6,274 nucleotides of DNA from Hydrogenophaga sp. (GCA_030684755.1 JAUXXN010000317.1:1-6274); one strand, 5' to 3'. Counted from the stretch's first letter, positions 1 to 6,175 are shown. Made by a program: numbers and translations. The notes: a model not told the origin generated them from the letters alone.

Positions 1-263
1 AGCCCGTCACCACGCACTGGGAAGACCAGGCCGATTTGCAGCAGCAGTTTCCCAGGCTGCGGGTGCAGAGCGGCGTGCGCTGGGTGGAGGCAGACGGCGG
101 GCGCGCCGTCACCTCGGCGGGCATCAGCGCGGGCATCGACATGAGCCTGCATCTGGTGGCGACAATGGCTGACAGCCACATGCGTGCACTGGGGCTGGAC
201 GGCCAGACCCTGGCCATCCGCAGCGCTCATCAGATGGAATACACACCTGCAACGACAGCATGA
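1..263 (+). CDS. DJ-1/PfpI-family protein, C-terminal end (5' truncated by window)
   Basis: About 86 codons are visible, read in the frame starting at base 3 and ending at the TGA at 261-263. The segment begins PVTTHWED, continues with the stretch GVRWVEADGGRAVTSAGISA, then GIDMSLHLVA, and closes with a HQMEYTP tail. The THW motif, the RWV...G strand and the TSAGISAGIDMSLHLV block are characteristic of the C-terminal half of DJ-1/PfpI (class I glutamine amidotransferase-like) proteins of the isonitrile-hydratase / GlxA-sensor branch. The protein stops just after this domain with no helix-turn-helix, so it is a stand-alone enzyme or chaperone-like DJ-1 protein rather than a regulator. The nucleophile cysteine lies upstream of the window, so the reaction cannot be judged; isocyanide hydration is only one possibility. 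Its stop overlaps the first possible start of the next gene (ATGA, 260-263), which indicates one transcript and probable translational coupling. Confidence 0.85.
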   Translation, partial: PVTTHWEDQADLQQQFPRLRVQSGVRWVEADGGRAVTSAGISAGIDMSLHLVATMADSHMRALGLDGQTLAIRSAHQMEYTPATTA

Positions 264-940
264 TCCGCACCATGAACAGCAGCCAGACAACACCTCCGCT
301 TGTCAACAACGAGCCCATGTCAGGATGGACGCTCTATTCCCACCCGGAATCGGGCCACTCGTACAAAGTCAAGCTGGCCTTGTCGGTGCTGGGGCTGTTG
401 CACCGTGATCGCGTGGTCAATATTGCACTCCCAGCAGCGCAACGTGCCGATGACTTCCGCCGGGTGGCGCTGTTTGACGAGGTCCCGGTGTTGGTGCATG
501 ACCGCAAGGTGCTGGTGCAATCCAACGCCATCCTGTTGTACTTGGCCCAACACACAGGACGTTGGGGTGGGGAAAGCGGTGAACGCATGCAGGAAACCAC
601 CCAGTGGCTGTTCTGGGAAGCCAACCGGCTGGGATTGAGCCTGCCCCACTTGCGCTTTGCCAAACGGTTTGATGCCGCCAGCTACCCGCCCGGCGCTTTG
701 GACTGGCTGCGTCAGCGGTTTGATCAAGACATTGCGCGCCTGGCCCACACGCTGGGCGAAGGACAGGCATTTGTTCTAGGGGAGCAACCCAGCATGGCCG
801 ATGTCAGTCTGAGCGGCTATTTGTGGTGGGCCGACCAAGCTGGCCTGACGCTGCCGAGCACCGTGCGTGCGTGGCTGGTCCGCTTGAGTGACGAGCCGGG
901 GTGGATCAGCCCCGCAGACATGCCCTCCTTGGAAAAATGA
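260..940 (+). CDS. Glutathione S-transferase family protein
   Basis: This is a 226-aa protein with the two-domain layout of soluble GSTs. The N-terminal thioredoxin-like domain (about residues 22-100) shows LYSHPESGHSYKVKLAL, where S31/S34 are candidate glutathione-activating serines. It also has the cis-proline motif EVPVL (P76) and the glutathione gamma-glutamyl-binding segment VQSNAIL (about 86-92). The C-terminal helical domain (about 105-220) carries the N-capping box SMADVSL (D181). It probably conjugates glutathione to, or isomerises, an electrophilic substrate in the cytoplasm; the substrate is unknown. Start choice is uncertain: ATG at 260 overlaps the upstream stop (ATGA), ATG at 272 is close by, and ATG at 317 (207 aa) begins just before the conserved strand, where many relatives start. 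No strong Shine-Dalgarno precedes any of them. Its own TGA (938-940) overlaps the next gene's ATG at 937, placing it in the middle of a coupled operon. Confidence 0.9.
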   Translation: MIRTMNSSQTTPPLVNNEPMSGWTLYSHPESGHSYKVKLALSVLGLLHRDRVVNIALPAAQRADDFRRVALFDEVPVLVHDRKVLVQSNAILLYLAQHTGRWGGESGERMQETTQWLFWEANRLGLSLPHLRFAKRFDAASYPPGALDWLRQRFDQDIARLAHTLGEGQAFVLGEQPSMADVSLSGYLWWADQAGLTLPSTVRAWLVRLSDEPGWISPADMPSLEK

Positions 941-1950
941 ATGCGCACCTAAACACGCCGCCCGCCATTCGCGTGCTGTTCGTCCTGCTGCCGCACAGCC
1001 TGACGCTGGACTGGGCTGGCCCGGCGGAGGTGCTGCGCTCGGCCAACAGTGTGTTGCGCGGCATGGGCCAGCCGCCCCGGTTTGAGCTGGGTTTTGTGGG
1101 GCCGCTGGCCGAGCCGGTCACGTCGGTGGGCGTGTGCCTGAGCGGTGTGCTGCCCCTGCCCCGCCTCCAGGCCGATGCCGCTCACCCCACCTGGGTGGTG
1201 CTGGTGGGCGAGCCGGGTGAGCGCATGCACACCGACACGCCCGCCGCACAAGATACCCTGCACTGGCTGCGCGGGCTGCGGCTTGTGGCGGGCCAGCTGG
1301 AGCTGGTGACGGTGTGCGCGGGTGCGGTGCTGGCGGCACACGCGGGCCTGCTGGCCGGGCGCGAGGCCACCACGCACCACCACCATCTGGACGAACTGCG
1401 CCAGGCCGACCCCACCTGCCGCGTGCTGGCCAACCGGGTGTGTGTGACCGACGGCCCGGTGTGCAGCAGCGCGGGCGTGACCACGGGCATCGACCTGATG
1501 CTGCACCGCGTGTCGGCCGTGTGCGGGCCGGTGGTGGCGGCGCGGGTAGCGCAGGCGCTGGTGGTGGCGCTGCGCCGGGGGCCGAACGACCCTGAGCTGT
1601 CGCCTTTTTTAAGCCACCGCAACCACATGCAGCCCGCCGTGCACCGGGTGCAGGATGCGGTAAGCCAGTCGCCCCAGGCGGACTGGACGGTGCAGCGCAT
1701 GGCCGAGGTGGCTTGCACCTCGCCCCGGCACCTGGCGCGGCTGTTTGCCCAGCACGCGGGGCTGGCCCCGCTGGCCTATGTGCAAGGCATCCGGCTGGAT
1801 GTGGCCGAGGCCGCCCTGCGCAGCGGGCGCAACGTGGGGCAGGCGGCAGAGCTGGCGGGCTTTGCCTCCGACCTGCAACTGCGCCGCACCTGGAAGCTGG
1901 CGGCCAAGCCGGGTACGCCGAGGGGGGCGCGGGTGGCTGGCGGCGGGTGA
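937..1950 (+). CDS. GlxA-type transcriptional regulator (DJ-1/PfpI sensor domain + AraC HTH)
   Basis: This 337-aa protein starts at ATG 937, which overlaps the GST stop as ATGA; an in-frame GTG at 901 would lie inside the GST gene and is less likely. Residues about 10-195 form a DJ-1/PfpI domain: strand IRVLFVLLPHS, a conserved DWAGPAEVL (E31), a nucleophile-elbow-like VTVCAGAVLA with C127, a His-rich TTHHHHLDEL (about 145-154) where relatives have THW, and CSSAGVTTGIDLMLH (176-190). Residues about 235-325 form an AraC/XylS DNA-binding domain with two HTH motifs: WTVQRMAEVACTSPRHLARLF (250-270) and NVGQAAELAGFASDLQLRRTW (299-319). The architecture is that of GlxA/FtrA-like regulators. In this family the DJ-1 domain usually senses a ligand rather than catalysing a reaction. 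As the last gene of the operon it plausibly controls the DJ-1 and GST genes upstream. The 18 or so residues after the HTH are low-complexity (GTPRGARVAGGG) and poorly conserved in character. Confidence 0.92.
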   Translation: MNAHLNTPPAIRVLFVLLPHSLTLDWAGPAEVLRSANSVLRGMGQPPRFELGFVGPLAEPVTSVGVCLSGVLPLPRLQADAAHPTWVVLVGEPGERMHTDTPAAQDTLHWLRGLRLVAGQLELVTVCAGAVLAAHAGLLAGREATTHHHHLDELRQADPTCRVLANRVCVTDGPVCSSAGVTTGIDLMLHRVSAVCGPVVAARVAQALVVALRRGPNDPELSPFLSHRNHMQPAVHRVQDAVSQSPQADWTVQRMAEVACTSPRHLARLFAQHAGLAPLAYVQGIRLDVAEAALRSGRNVGQAAELAGFASDLQLRRTWKLAAKPGTPRGARVAGGG

Positions 1951-1968
1951 GGCGCAGGCACCCACCCT

Positions 1969-1991
1969 AACGCGGTCGGAATCGCCGCGTT
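1969..1991. terminator. Hairpin between convergent genes, likely bidirectional terminator
   Basis: AACGCGG (1969-1975) and CCGCGTT (1985-1991) form a perfect 7-bp stem around a 9-nt loop. It fills most of the 45-bp gap between the regulator stop (1950) and the end of the converging ATPase gene (1996). There is no clear T-run on either side, so termination is inferred from position and stem rather than from a canonical intrinsic terminator. Confidence 0.5.
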
Positions 1992-1995
1992 CAAC

Positions 1996-3561
1996 TCACC
2001 CCGCCTCCACCTCAAACCCCACAATGTTCCGGTCGTTCTTGCTGAATTCCACCCCCACCAGGTGGATGGGTTCGCCCCGGGCGCGGTATTTGTCGGCGTA
2101 GCGCATGTCTTTGATCTGCTGCAGCGCCCGCCCTTCGGGCACCAGTTCCACCACCTTGAACTCGAACACAAACACTTGCCCATTGAACAGCACGGCCATG
2201 TCGATGCGGCCTTTGTTGGTGGTGTCTTCCAGCCGAATGTCCAGCCCCAGCGCAGCAAAGTGGCTGTAAAAAATGCTGGCCCAATAGCCTTCAAACTGGG
2301 CCATGGGGTTGTTGCGGTACCAGTCGTGTGGAATGCTGGCAAAAAAAGCGTGAAACAGGGTTTTTAGGCCCTCGAAGTCTTGCGCCTGCAACAACCTGTA
2401 CAAGCGCCCAATGTGCGGCCCGGGAATGGACGGGTTGCCCACCAGGTATTGCAGCAGGCTGTCGTTCAGGCTGGCCTGCACTTCCAGGTTGGGGTATTTC
2501 AGCGTCACTTCCATGCGCCCCGGTATGCGCCACACATGGTCAATCGTCAGGTAACCGGCCTGAAACATCAGCGCCTCGGGCGGTATGTTGTCCACGTCAA
2601 AGGTGGACAGCAGGGTTTCGGTGGCCACCAGGCGGCCAATGTCGGGCGTGAAGGTTTGGGCCTGCGCCAGCAGTTTGATCAGAAAGGTGGGTGTGCCGGT
2701 TTCAAACCAGTAGGGCTTGAATTCGCGCCGGTCAAACAGCAGCAGCATGTCAAACGGGTTGTACACGCCTTCGCCCAGCCAGTTGTAGCCGTTGTACCAG
2801 CGGCGCACTTCTTCGCGATCCAGCCCGGGCAGTTCGGGTGCGAACACGGTGTCCACATCGGCATCGGTGTAGCCACAGATAGCGCTGTAGCGGGGGTCGA
2901 GGGTGATGTCTTTGAGGTGATTCAAGCCAGAAAACAAACTCACCTTGCTGAACTTACTCACCCCGGTGATGAACACAAAGCGCAGGTGTTCGTCGGCGTC
3001 TTTGAGCACGCTGTAAATGTCTTTGAGCCCTTCGCGCATCTCCAGCGCCACCGCGCTGTCGGTGATGTTGTCCAGGATGGGTTTGTCGTATTCGTCCACC
3101 AGCACCACGGCGGTTTGGCCGGTTTGCTGGTGGACGCGTTGCAGCAAGTCGGTGAGGCGGCTTCGGGCATCGGGAAACTGTGCGGGCAAACCAAATTGGG
3201 TTTCATGCTCATGCAGCTTTTGGTGCACGGCGGCATCCAGGTCGGCCCGGTCTTTCAGCACCCCGCCACCAAAACTGATACGAATCACCGGATGCGTGCG
3301 GCTCCAGTCCCAGCGCTCGTCAGCAGCCAGGCCATGGAATAGCGACCGCTTGCCCTCGAACATCTGCTTGAGCGTGTCCAGAAACAGGCTTTTGCCAAAG
3401 CGGCGCGGGCGGCTCAGAAAGTAGCACTTGCCGCTGTGCACCAAATCGACCGCTAGGCCCGACTTGTCCACATAGTAGTGGCCGTCTTCGCGGATTTCGC
3501 GCAGGTTTTGTATGCCAATGGGCAGCTTTTTGCGGGCAAGACGGGTGGAGGGCGTGGTCAT
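1996..3561 (-). CDS. AAA-ATPase-like / PD-(D/E)XK nuclease superfamily protein
   Basis: This 521-aa protein, read from the ATG at 3561, has the AAA-ATPase-like (PF09820 type) plus PDDEXK_9 (PF08011 type) layout. Residues about 10-30 hold the family opener KLPIGIQNLREIRE..YYVDKS. RPRRFGKS (51-58) is the Walker A-like loop and VVLVDEYDKPI (152-162) the Walker B, with D156/E157. FITGVSKFSKVSLFSGLN (197-214) and WYNGYN (255-260) are further family motifs. The C-terminus has a PD-(D/E)XK core: D454 in GRIDMAVLF, then E467-F-K469 in VFEFKVVE, followed by a QQIKDMRYADKY helix. All expected active residues are present, so it appears intact. The family is widespread and often multicopy; its biological job is not established, and nucleic-acid cleavage or a defence role are inferences. 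The frame stays open to 3666, but MTTPSTRL at 3561 fits the family start better. No good Shine-Dalgarno is seen; the leader carries a small hairpin (3573-3586). It converges on the GlxA-type gene. Confidence 0.9.
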   Translation of the reverse strand: MTTPSTRLARKKLPIGIQNLREIREDGHYYVDKSGLAVDLVHSGKCYFLSRPRRFGKSLFLDTLKQMFEGKRSLFHGLAADERWDWSRTHPVIRISFGGGVLKDRADLDAAVHQKLHEHETQFGLPAQFPDARSRLTDLLQRVHQQTGQTAVVLVDEYDKPILDNITDSAVALEMREGLKDIYSVLKDADEHLRFVFITGVSKFSKVSLFSGLNHLKDITLDPRYSAICGYTDADVDTVFAPELPGLDREEVRRWYNGYNWLGEGVYNPFDMLLLFDRREFKPYWFETGTPTFLIKLLAQAQTFTPDIGRLVATETLLSTFDVDNIPPEALMFQAGYLTIDHVWRIPGRMEVTLKYPNLEVQASLNDSLLQYLVGNPSIPGPHIGRLYRLLQAQDFEGLKTLFHAFFASIPHDWYRNNPMAQFEGYWASIFYSHFAALGLDIRLEDTTNKGRIDMAVLFNGQVFVFEFKVVELVPEGRALQQIKDMRYADKYRARGEPIHLVGVEFSKNDRNIVGFEVEAG

Positions 3562-3572
3562 ATTTGAATTTT

Positions 3573-3627
3573 GGCAGGCTTCTGCCCCCGTGGGCTTGGG
3601 GCCGGTGAAGACCAGCGGCTTGGGGCC
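3573..3627 (-). repeat. ATPase-gene leader: hairpin plus duplicated 11-bp GC-rich block
   Basis: Reading toward the ATPase gene, GGCCCCAAGCC occurs twice (3617-3627 and 3593-3603), spaced 24 bp start to start, so the repeat is in phase with codons. It is followed by a GGCAG-AAGC-CTGCC hairpin (3573-3586) that ends 11 nt before the ATG at 3561. In the ATPase reading frame the duplicated block reads GPKP...GPKP. The region is either untranslated leader or an N-terminal extension; the stem sits close to where a ribosome would bind and could affect initiation. Confidence 0.5.
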
Positions 3628-3782
3628 ATCTTCGCCTGCTGCCCGACAAGAGCGACCTGACCACACTGGCTGAAGACTACCGGCGCATGGTTGATGACGG
3701 TCTTTTTCTCAATGAAGTTGAATCTTTCGACGCGCTCATCCGGCAGTGCCGTGCCATCCAAGAAAAGGCAAACACGACATAG
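3609..3782 (+). pseudogene. 3' remnant of a gene, resembling the C-terminus of AbiEii/nucleotidyltransferase-type toxins
   Basis: A + strand frame runs from just after a TGA at 3606 to the TAG at 3780-3782, with no start codon in a sensible place. From about 3630 it reads as real protein: LRLLPDKSDLTTLAEDYRRM (3630-3689), then VDDGLFLNEVESFDALIRQC and a short RAIQEKANTT tail. A closing DY..M, then ..F.....SFD.L, then an amphipathic helix and ..N is the pattern I associate with the C-terminal end of nucleotidyl transferase AbiEii/AbiGii toxin-family proteins. The match is from memory of the family, so the name is tentative. Everything upstream is absent: at about 3605-3630 the sequence switches to the leader of the oppositely oriented ATPase gene. 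This fits a gene cut by insertion or deletion. If the family call is right, an AbiEi-like antitoxin partner would have been expected upstream; none is in the window. Confidence 0.5.
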
Positions 3783-3910
3783 GTGCTTATGCCTGAGAGC
3801 GTGACCGATGCTGCGGCTGGCTTGTGTGTCTCACTGGTCTCGGTGCGGGAGGCGTCTGAGTCGTGTACCCCAGCGTGGGTCCGTGGTGTGGGCCATACTT
3901 ATGCACAGCT

Positions 3911-5752
3911 ATGTCCTTCATATCCTTAACCGACAACACCGCTTTGCTCCGCCGCCTTCACCGCGCCCACGGGCCCATTGTGGCATCTGTTGCCGCTTGG
4001 GTGTGCGTCTTTGGATGGTCCAAGCGATGGGCATCGGCGGCGTGCCTGTTGCTATTGCTGTACCTGTCTGGCGGGCAGGCGGCGGCCTTTGAGTTGCAAG
4101 CCCGCAGCGACACAGCGCAATTGCGGGGCACGGTGAGCCACTTGCCCGACGGCGGAGGCACCACGAACAGCCTGGAACAGGTGCGCAGCCCGGCTTTGGA
4201 AAGGCGCTTTCAGCCCGCGCCACAAGCCCTGCGGGGCGGTCCGGCCCAACAGCCCCATTGGCTGCGGGTGTCGCTGGAGCAAACCGGCCACCGGGGCGAG
4301 TGGGTGCTGGCCTTGCCCACCACGGCCATCACGTCGGTGGTGTTTCACGGCCCGTTCAATGCACAAGGCAAGGCACTGGCCCCGCCAGTGGAAACCGGTC
4401 TGTCGGCCCCGTTTGACACCCGTCCACTCGGCTCGGAGCGGCTGGTCATGCGGTTGCGGCTGGCCGAGCCGGGCAGCTACACCGTGTATGTGCGGCTGGC
4501 GTCGGACACCTCGCAGTCGTTTGCCTTGCAAGCCTGGGAGTTGACCGAATACTTGGCCTCGCGCCAAGACAAGCGCCTGTTCGATGGAATTTGCTACGGC
4601 ATTTTGCTGGCCCTGCTGGTTTACAACTTGGTGTTGGCCGGGGTGTTCCGCGATGCGGCATTCGGTTGGTACGTGCTGACCTGCGGCTTTGCGCTCCTGA
4701 CACTGACCAGCTTCAACGGCCACGCGGCCCACTACCTGGTGCCCGACGCTCCGGGCTGGGCCGTGCGCCTGAACGTGTTAGCCCCCGCCCTTTGGATGGC
4801 GTGCAGCGCGCTGTTTGCCCGGCATTTTCTGGACCTGCCGCGCCACACCCCCTTGTTGGCCCGTTGGCTCTGGGGCGTGGTGGCACTGGCTTTGGCTTCG
4901 GTGGCACTGGCCGGGCTGGGGCAGATTGCGGCGGCCCAACGGCTGAACGAGGTGTTGTCGCTGGCGGCGGTGCTTCTCATTCTGTGGGCCACGCTGCGGG
5001 TGTACCGGCAGGGCTACGCTCCGGCCATCTGGTACCTGGCGGGCCAGGCACTGCTGTTTGTTGCCGTGCTGGCCATGGTGTTGGAAAGCTGGCAGCTGTT
5101 CCGGTCGCCTTTCTGGCATGCCAACGGCCTGCAAGTGGGTGTTTCTGCCGAACTGGCGGTGTTCGCCCTGGCGCTGAGCCGCCGCATACGGCTGCTGCGG
5201 CAAACCCAGCGTGATTTGGAACAACGCTCGAAAGAGCTGGCCCAGGCGGCCGACACCGATTCGCTCACCGGCCTACTCAACCGCGCCGCCCTGACCCGTG
5301 AAGCCGCCGCCGTGCTGGCACTCCCTGGAACCCACGCCCTGGTGATGGTGGACCTGGACCACTTCAAAGAAATTAATGACCGCTTTGGTCACCAGAGTGG
5401 GGACACCGTGCTTCAAGCGGTGGCTGGTCGGCTGCGCGGCCAGTTGCGCAATGGGGACCTGGTAGCGCGCATCGGTGGTGATGAATTCGTGTTGCTGCTG
5501 CCCAACCAGCCCGACCTGGTGCCATTGCAGGCGCTGCTGGCTCGGCTGCAGGATGTCGTTCGCCAGCCCATCCGCAGCTCGAACGGGCCCCTGCATGTGG
5601 ACAGCAGCATGGGCCTGTCCCTGTCGCAACAACCCGGTACCTCCCTGGACGTGCTGATGCAGCAGGCCGACGAAGCCATGTACCGTGTCAAGCACAGTGG
5701 TCGGGGAAGCTACGGGATGGCGGTCAAGCCAGCCCAACCGTCAGCGGTTTGA
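3911..5752 (+). CDS. 7TM-DISM membrane-bound diguanylate cyclase (GGDEF)
   Basis: This 613-aa protein, read from ATG 3911, makes c-di-GMP from two GTP in response to a periplasmic signal. A signal peptide-like segment (SKRWASAACLLLLLYLSGG) ends near A59/F60. A periplasmic beta-rich domain of the 7TMR-DISMED2 kind follows (about 60-215), then seven hydrophobic segments (about 227-430), a short coiled coil (about 425-447) and the GGDEF domain (448-605). That domain opens with DTDSLTGLLNR, has metal-binding D481 in DLDHFKEIND, the intact GGDEF signature at 522-526 (in RIGGDEF), and an RNGD I-site exactly five residues upstream, so product inhibition is likely. There is no EAL domain. The start is uncertain: the frame is open from GTG 3863, no Shine-Dalgarno precedes 3911, and an in-frame GTG at 4001 would give a more typical signal peptide by dropping an extra hydrophobic stretch (GPIVASVAAWVCVFG). 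It stands alone as a single-gene unit. Confidence 0.93.
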   Translation: MSFISLTDNTALLRRLHRAHGPIVASVAAWVCVFGWSKRWASAACLLLLLYLSGGQAAAFELQARSDTAQLRGTVSHLPDGGGTTNSLEQVRSPALERRFQPAPQALRGGPAQQPHWLRVSLEQTGHRGEWVLALPTTAITSVVFHGPFNAQGKALAPPVETGLSAPFDTRPLGSERLVMRLRLAEPGSYTVYVRLASDTSQSFALQAWELTEYLASRQDKRLFDGICYGILLALLVYNLVLAGVFRDAAFGWYVLTCGFALLTLTSFNGHAAHYLVPDAPGWAVRLNVLAPALWMACSALFARHFLDLPRHTPLLARWLWGVVALALASVALAGLGQIAAAQRLNEVLSLAAVLLILWATLRVYRQGYAPAIWYLAGQALLFVAVLAMVLESWQLFRSPFWHANGLQVGVSAELAVFALALSRRIRLLRQTQRDLEQRSKELAQAADTDSLTGLLNRAALTREAAAVLALPGTHALVMVDLDHFKEINDRFGHQSGDTVLQAVAGRLRGQLRNGDLVARIGGDEFVLLLPNQPDLVPLQALLARLQDVVRQPIRSSNGPLHVDSSMGLSLSQQPGTSLDVLMQQADEAMYRVKHSGRGSYGMAVKPAQPSAV

Positions 5753-5774
5753 TCAGAGACCGGGAGCACAGCAC

Positions 5775-5812
5775 TTGACTGCTCCCCGCGCTGAAGCACG
5801 GGGAGCAGTCAA
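5775..5812 (+). terminator. Perfect 14-bp inverted repeat downstream of the cyclase; terminator or solo IS605-type end
   Basis: TTGACTGCTCCCCG (5775-5788) is perfectly complementary to CGGGGAGCAGTCAA (5799-5812). Inside the loop, GC-TGAA-GC can pair further. It begins 22 nt after the cyclase stop, which is where its terminator would be. However, no T-run follows directly; the nearest is T6 at 5856-5861. Its 3' arm and next base (CGGGGAGCAGTCAAC) resemble the right end of the IS element at the window's right edge (CGGTGAGGATGTCAAC, read on the - strand), so a leftover transposon end is a real alternative. Confidence 0.55.
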
Positions 5813-5859
5813 CGCACAGACACCGCCTGAAGAACGACGAGACGGTTGAGCGTCCTTTT

Positions 5860-5926
5860 TTGTTCCGGTTGGACGAAACAATTTGAAGTTTTGCGAGTAT
5901 CTCAAGATAATTTCGTCTTTCCGAAA
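5860..5926. promoter_or_regulatory. Two related palindromes framing the promoter, candidate operators
   Basis: Palindrome 1 is TTGTTCCG-GTTGGA-CGAAACAA (5860-5881; 8-bp arms with one mismatch, 6-nt spacer). Palindrome 2 is TTTCG-TCTTTC-CGAAA (5911-5926; 5-bp arms, 6-nt spacer). Both use a CGAAA(CA) right half-site and the same spacer length, and their centres are 48 bp apart. The first ends one base before the -35 box and the second overlaps the -10/+1 region. Xre/HipB-type antitoxins commonly repress their own operon by binding such repeats; the role here is inferred from placement. Confidence 0.45.
5883..5911 (+). promoter_or_regulatory. Sigma-70-like promoter of the HTH gene
   Basis: TTGAAG (5883-5888) and GATAAT (5906-5911) are separated by exactly 17 nt and match the -35 and -10 consensus at 4/6 and 5/6 positions. 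The expected transcription start is near 5918, giving a leader of about 60 nt before the ATG at 5978. The surrounding 110 bp are clearly more AT-rich than the neighbouring genes. Confidence 0.6.
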
Positions 5927-5977
5927 CAAAATTCACAAAGCAGCGCTTTCCGATATTTAACCGCTTAAGGCGAAACT

Positions 5978-6175
5978 ATGGCGCGCAAACTCCCTCCGGC
6001 TGATTCCGGGCTCAGTCCACTCGCAGAAAACCTCGACGACCTGGGCAAGATCGTTCGCAACACGCGTGCACACGGACAACTCCGAATCGACGACGCGGCT
6101 GCGCTGCTGGGCGTTTCCAGCGATCTGCTGTCCCGACTGGAAAACGGGAAGCCGTTGACATCCTCACCGCCCTGA
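5978..6175 (+). pseudogene. Xre/HipB-like HTH transcriptional regulator, truncated by an IS insertion
   Basis: The start at ATG 5978 is supported by TAAGG (5966-5970) seven bases upstream. Codons 1-59 are native sequence: an N-terminal arm (MARKLPPADSGLSPLAENL), then a helix-turn-helix in which LRIDDAAALLGVSSDLLSRL (35-54) covers both HTH helices, followed by ENGKP. The LRIDDAAALLGVS...LSRLENG pattern is typical of Xre-family antitoxins of the HipB kind. After P59 (base 6154) the frame enters the IS right end and adds six foreign residues, LTSSPP, before a TGA at 6173-6175. The last helices, which stabilise the domain and normally dimerise it, are missing, so function is probably lost or altered. 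A hipA-like toxin, if this was a hipBA pair, would lie beyond the IS, outside the window. A stand-alone phage- or TA-type regulator is the alternative. Confidence 0.75.

Noticed and set aside
949..1506. - strand frame of 185 codons opposite the GlxA-type gene
   Set aside because: A His/Gln/Ala-rich shadow of a well-supported gene, with no motifs.
2380..3342. Long + strand open frame of 320 codons opposite the ATPase gene
   Set aside because: It is antisense to a gene with clear motifs throughout. Its translation is rich in H, Q and V with no recognisable domain, as expected for a shadow frame in GC-rich DNA.
3808..4092. + strand frame of 94 codons before and over the cyclase start
   Set aside because: It overlaps the cyclase N-terminus in another frame, is Arg/Trp/Cys-rich and has no domain or ribosome-binding site.
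5841..5861. GACG-GTTGAG-CGTC followed by T6, possible intrinsic terminator
   Set aside because: The stem is only 4 bp, too weak to call alone. It could assist the stronger hairpin at 5775-5812.
6155..6160. TTGACA, a perfect -35 box
   Set aside because: It is part of the conserved IS right end (TGTCAA on the other strand), and no -10 box lies at the right distance.
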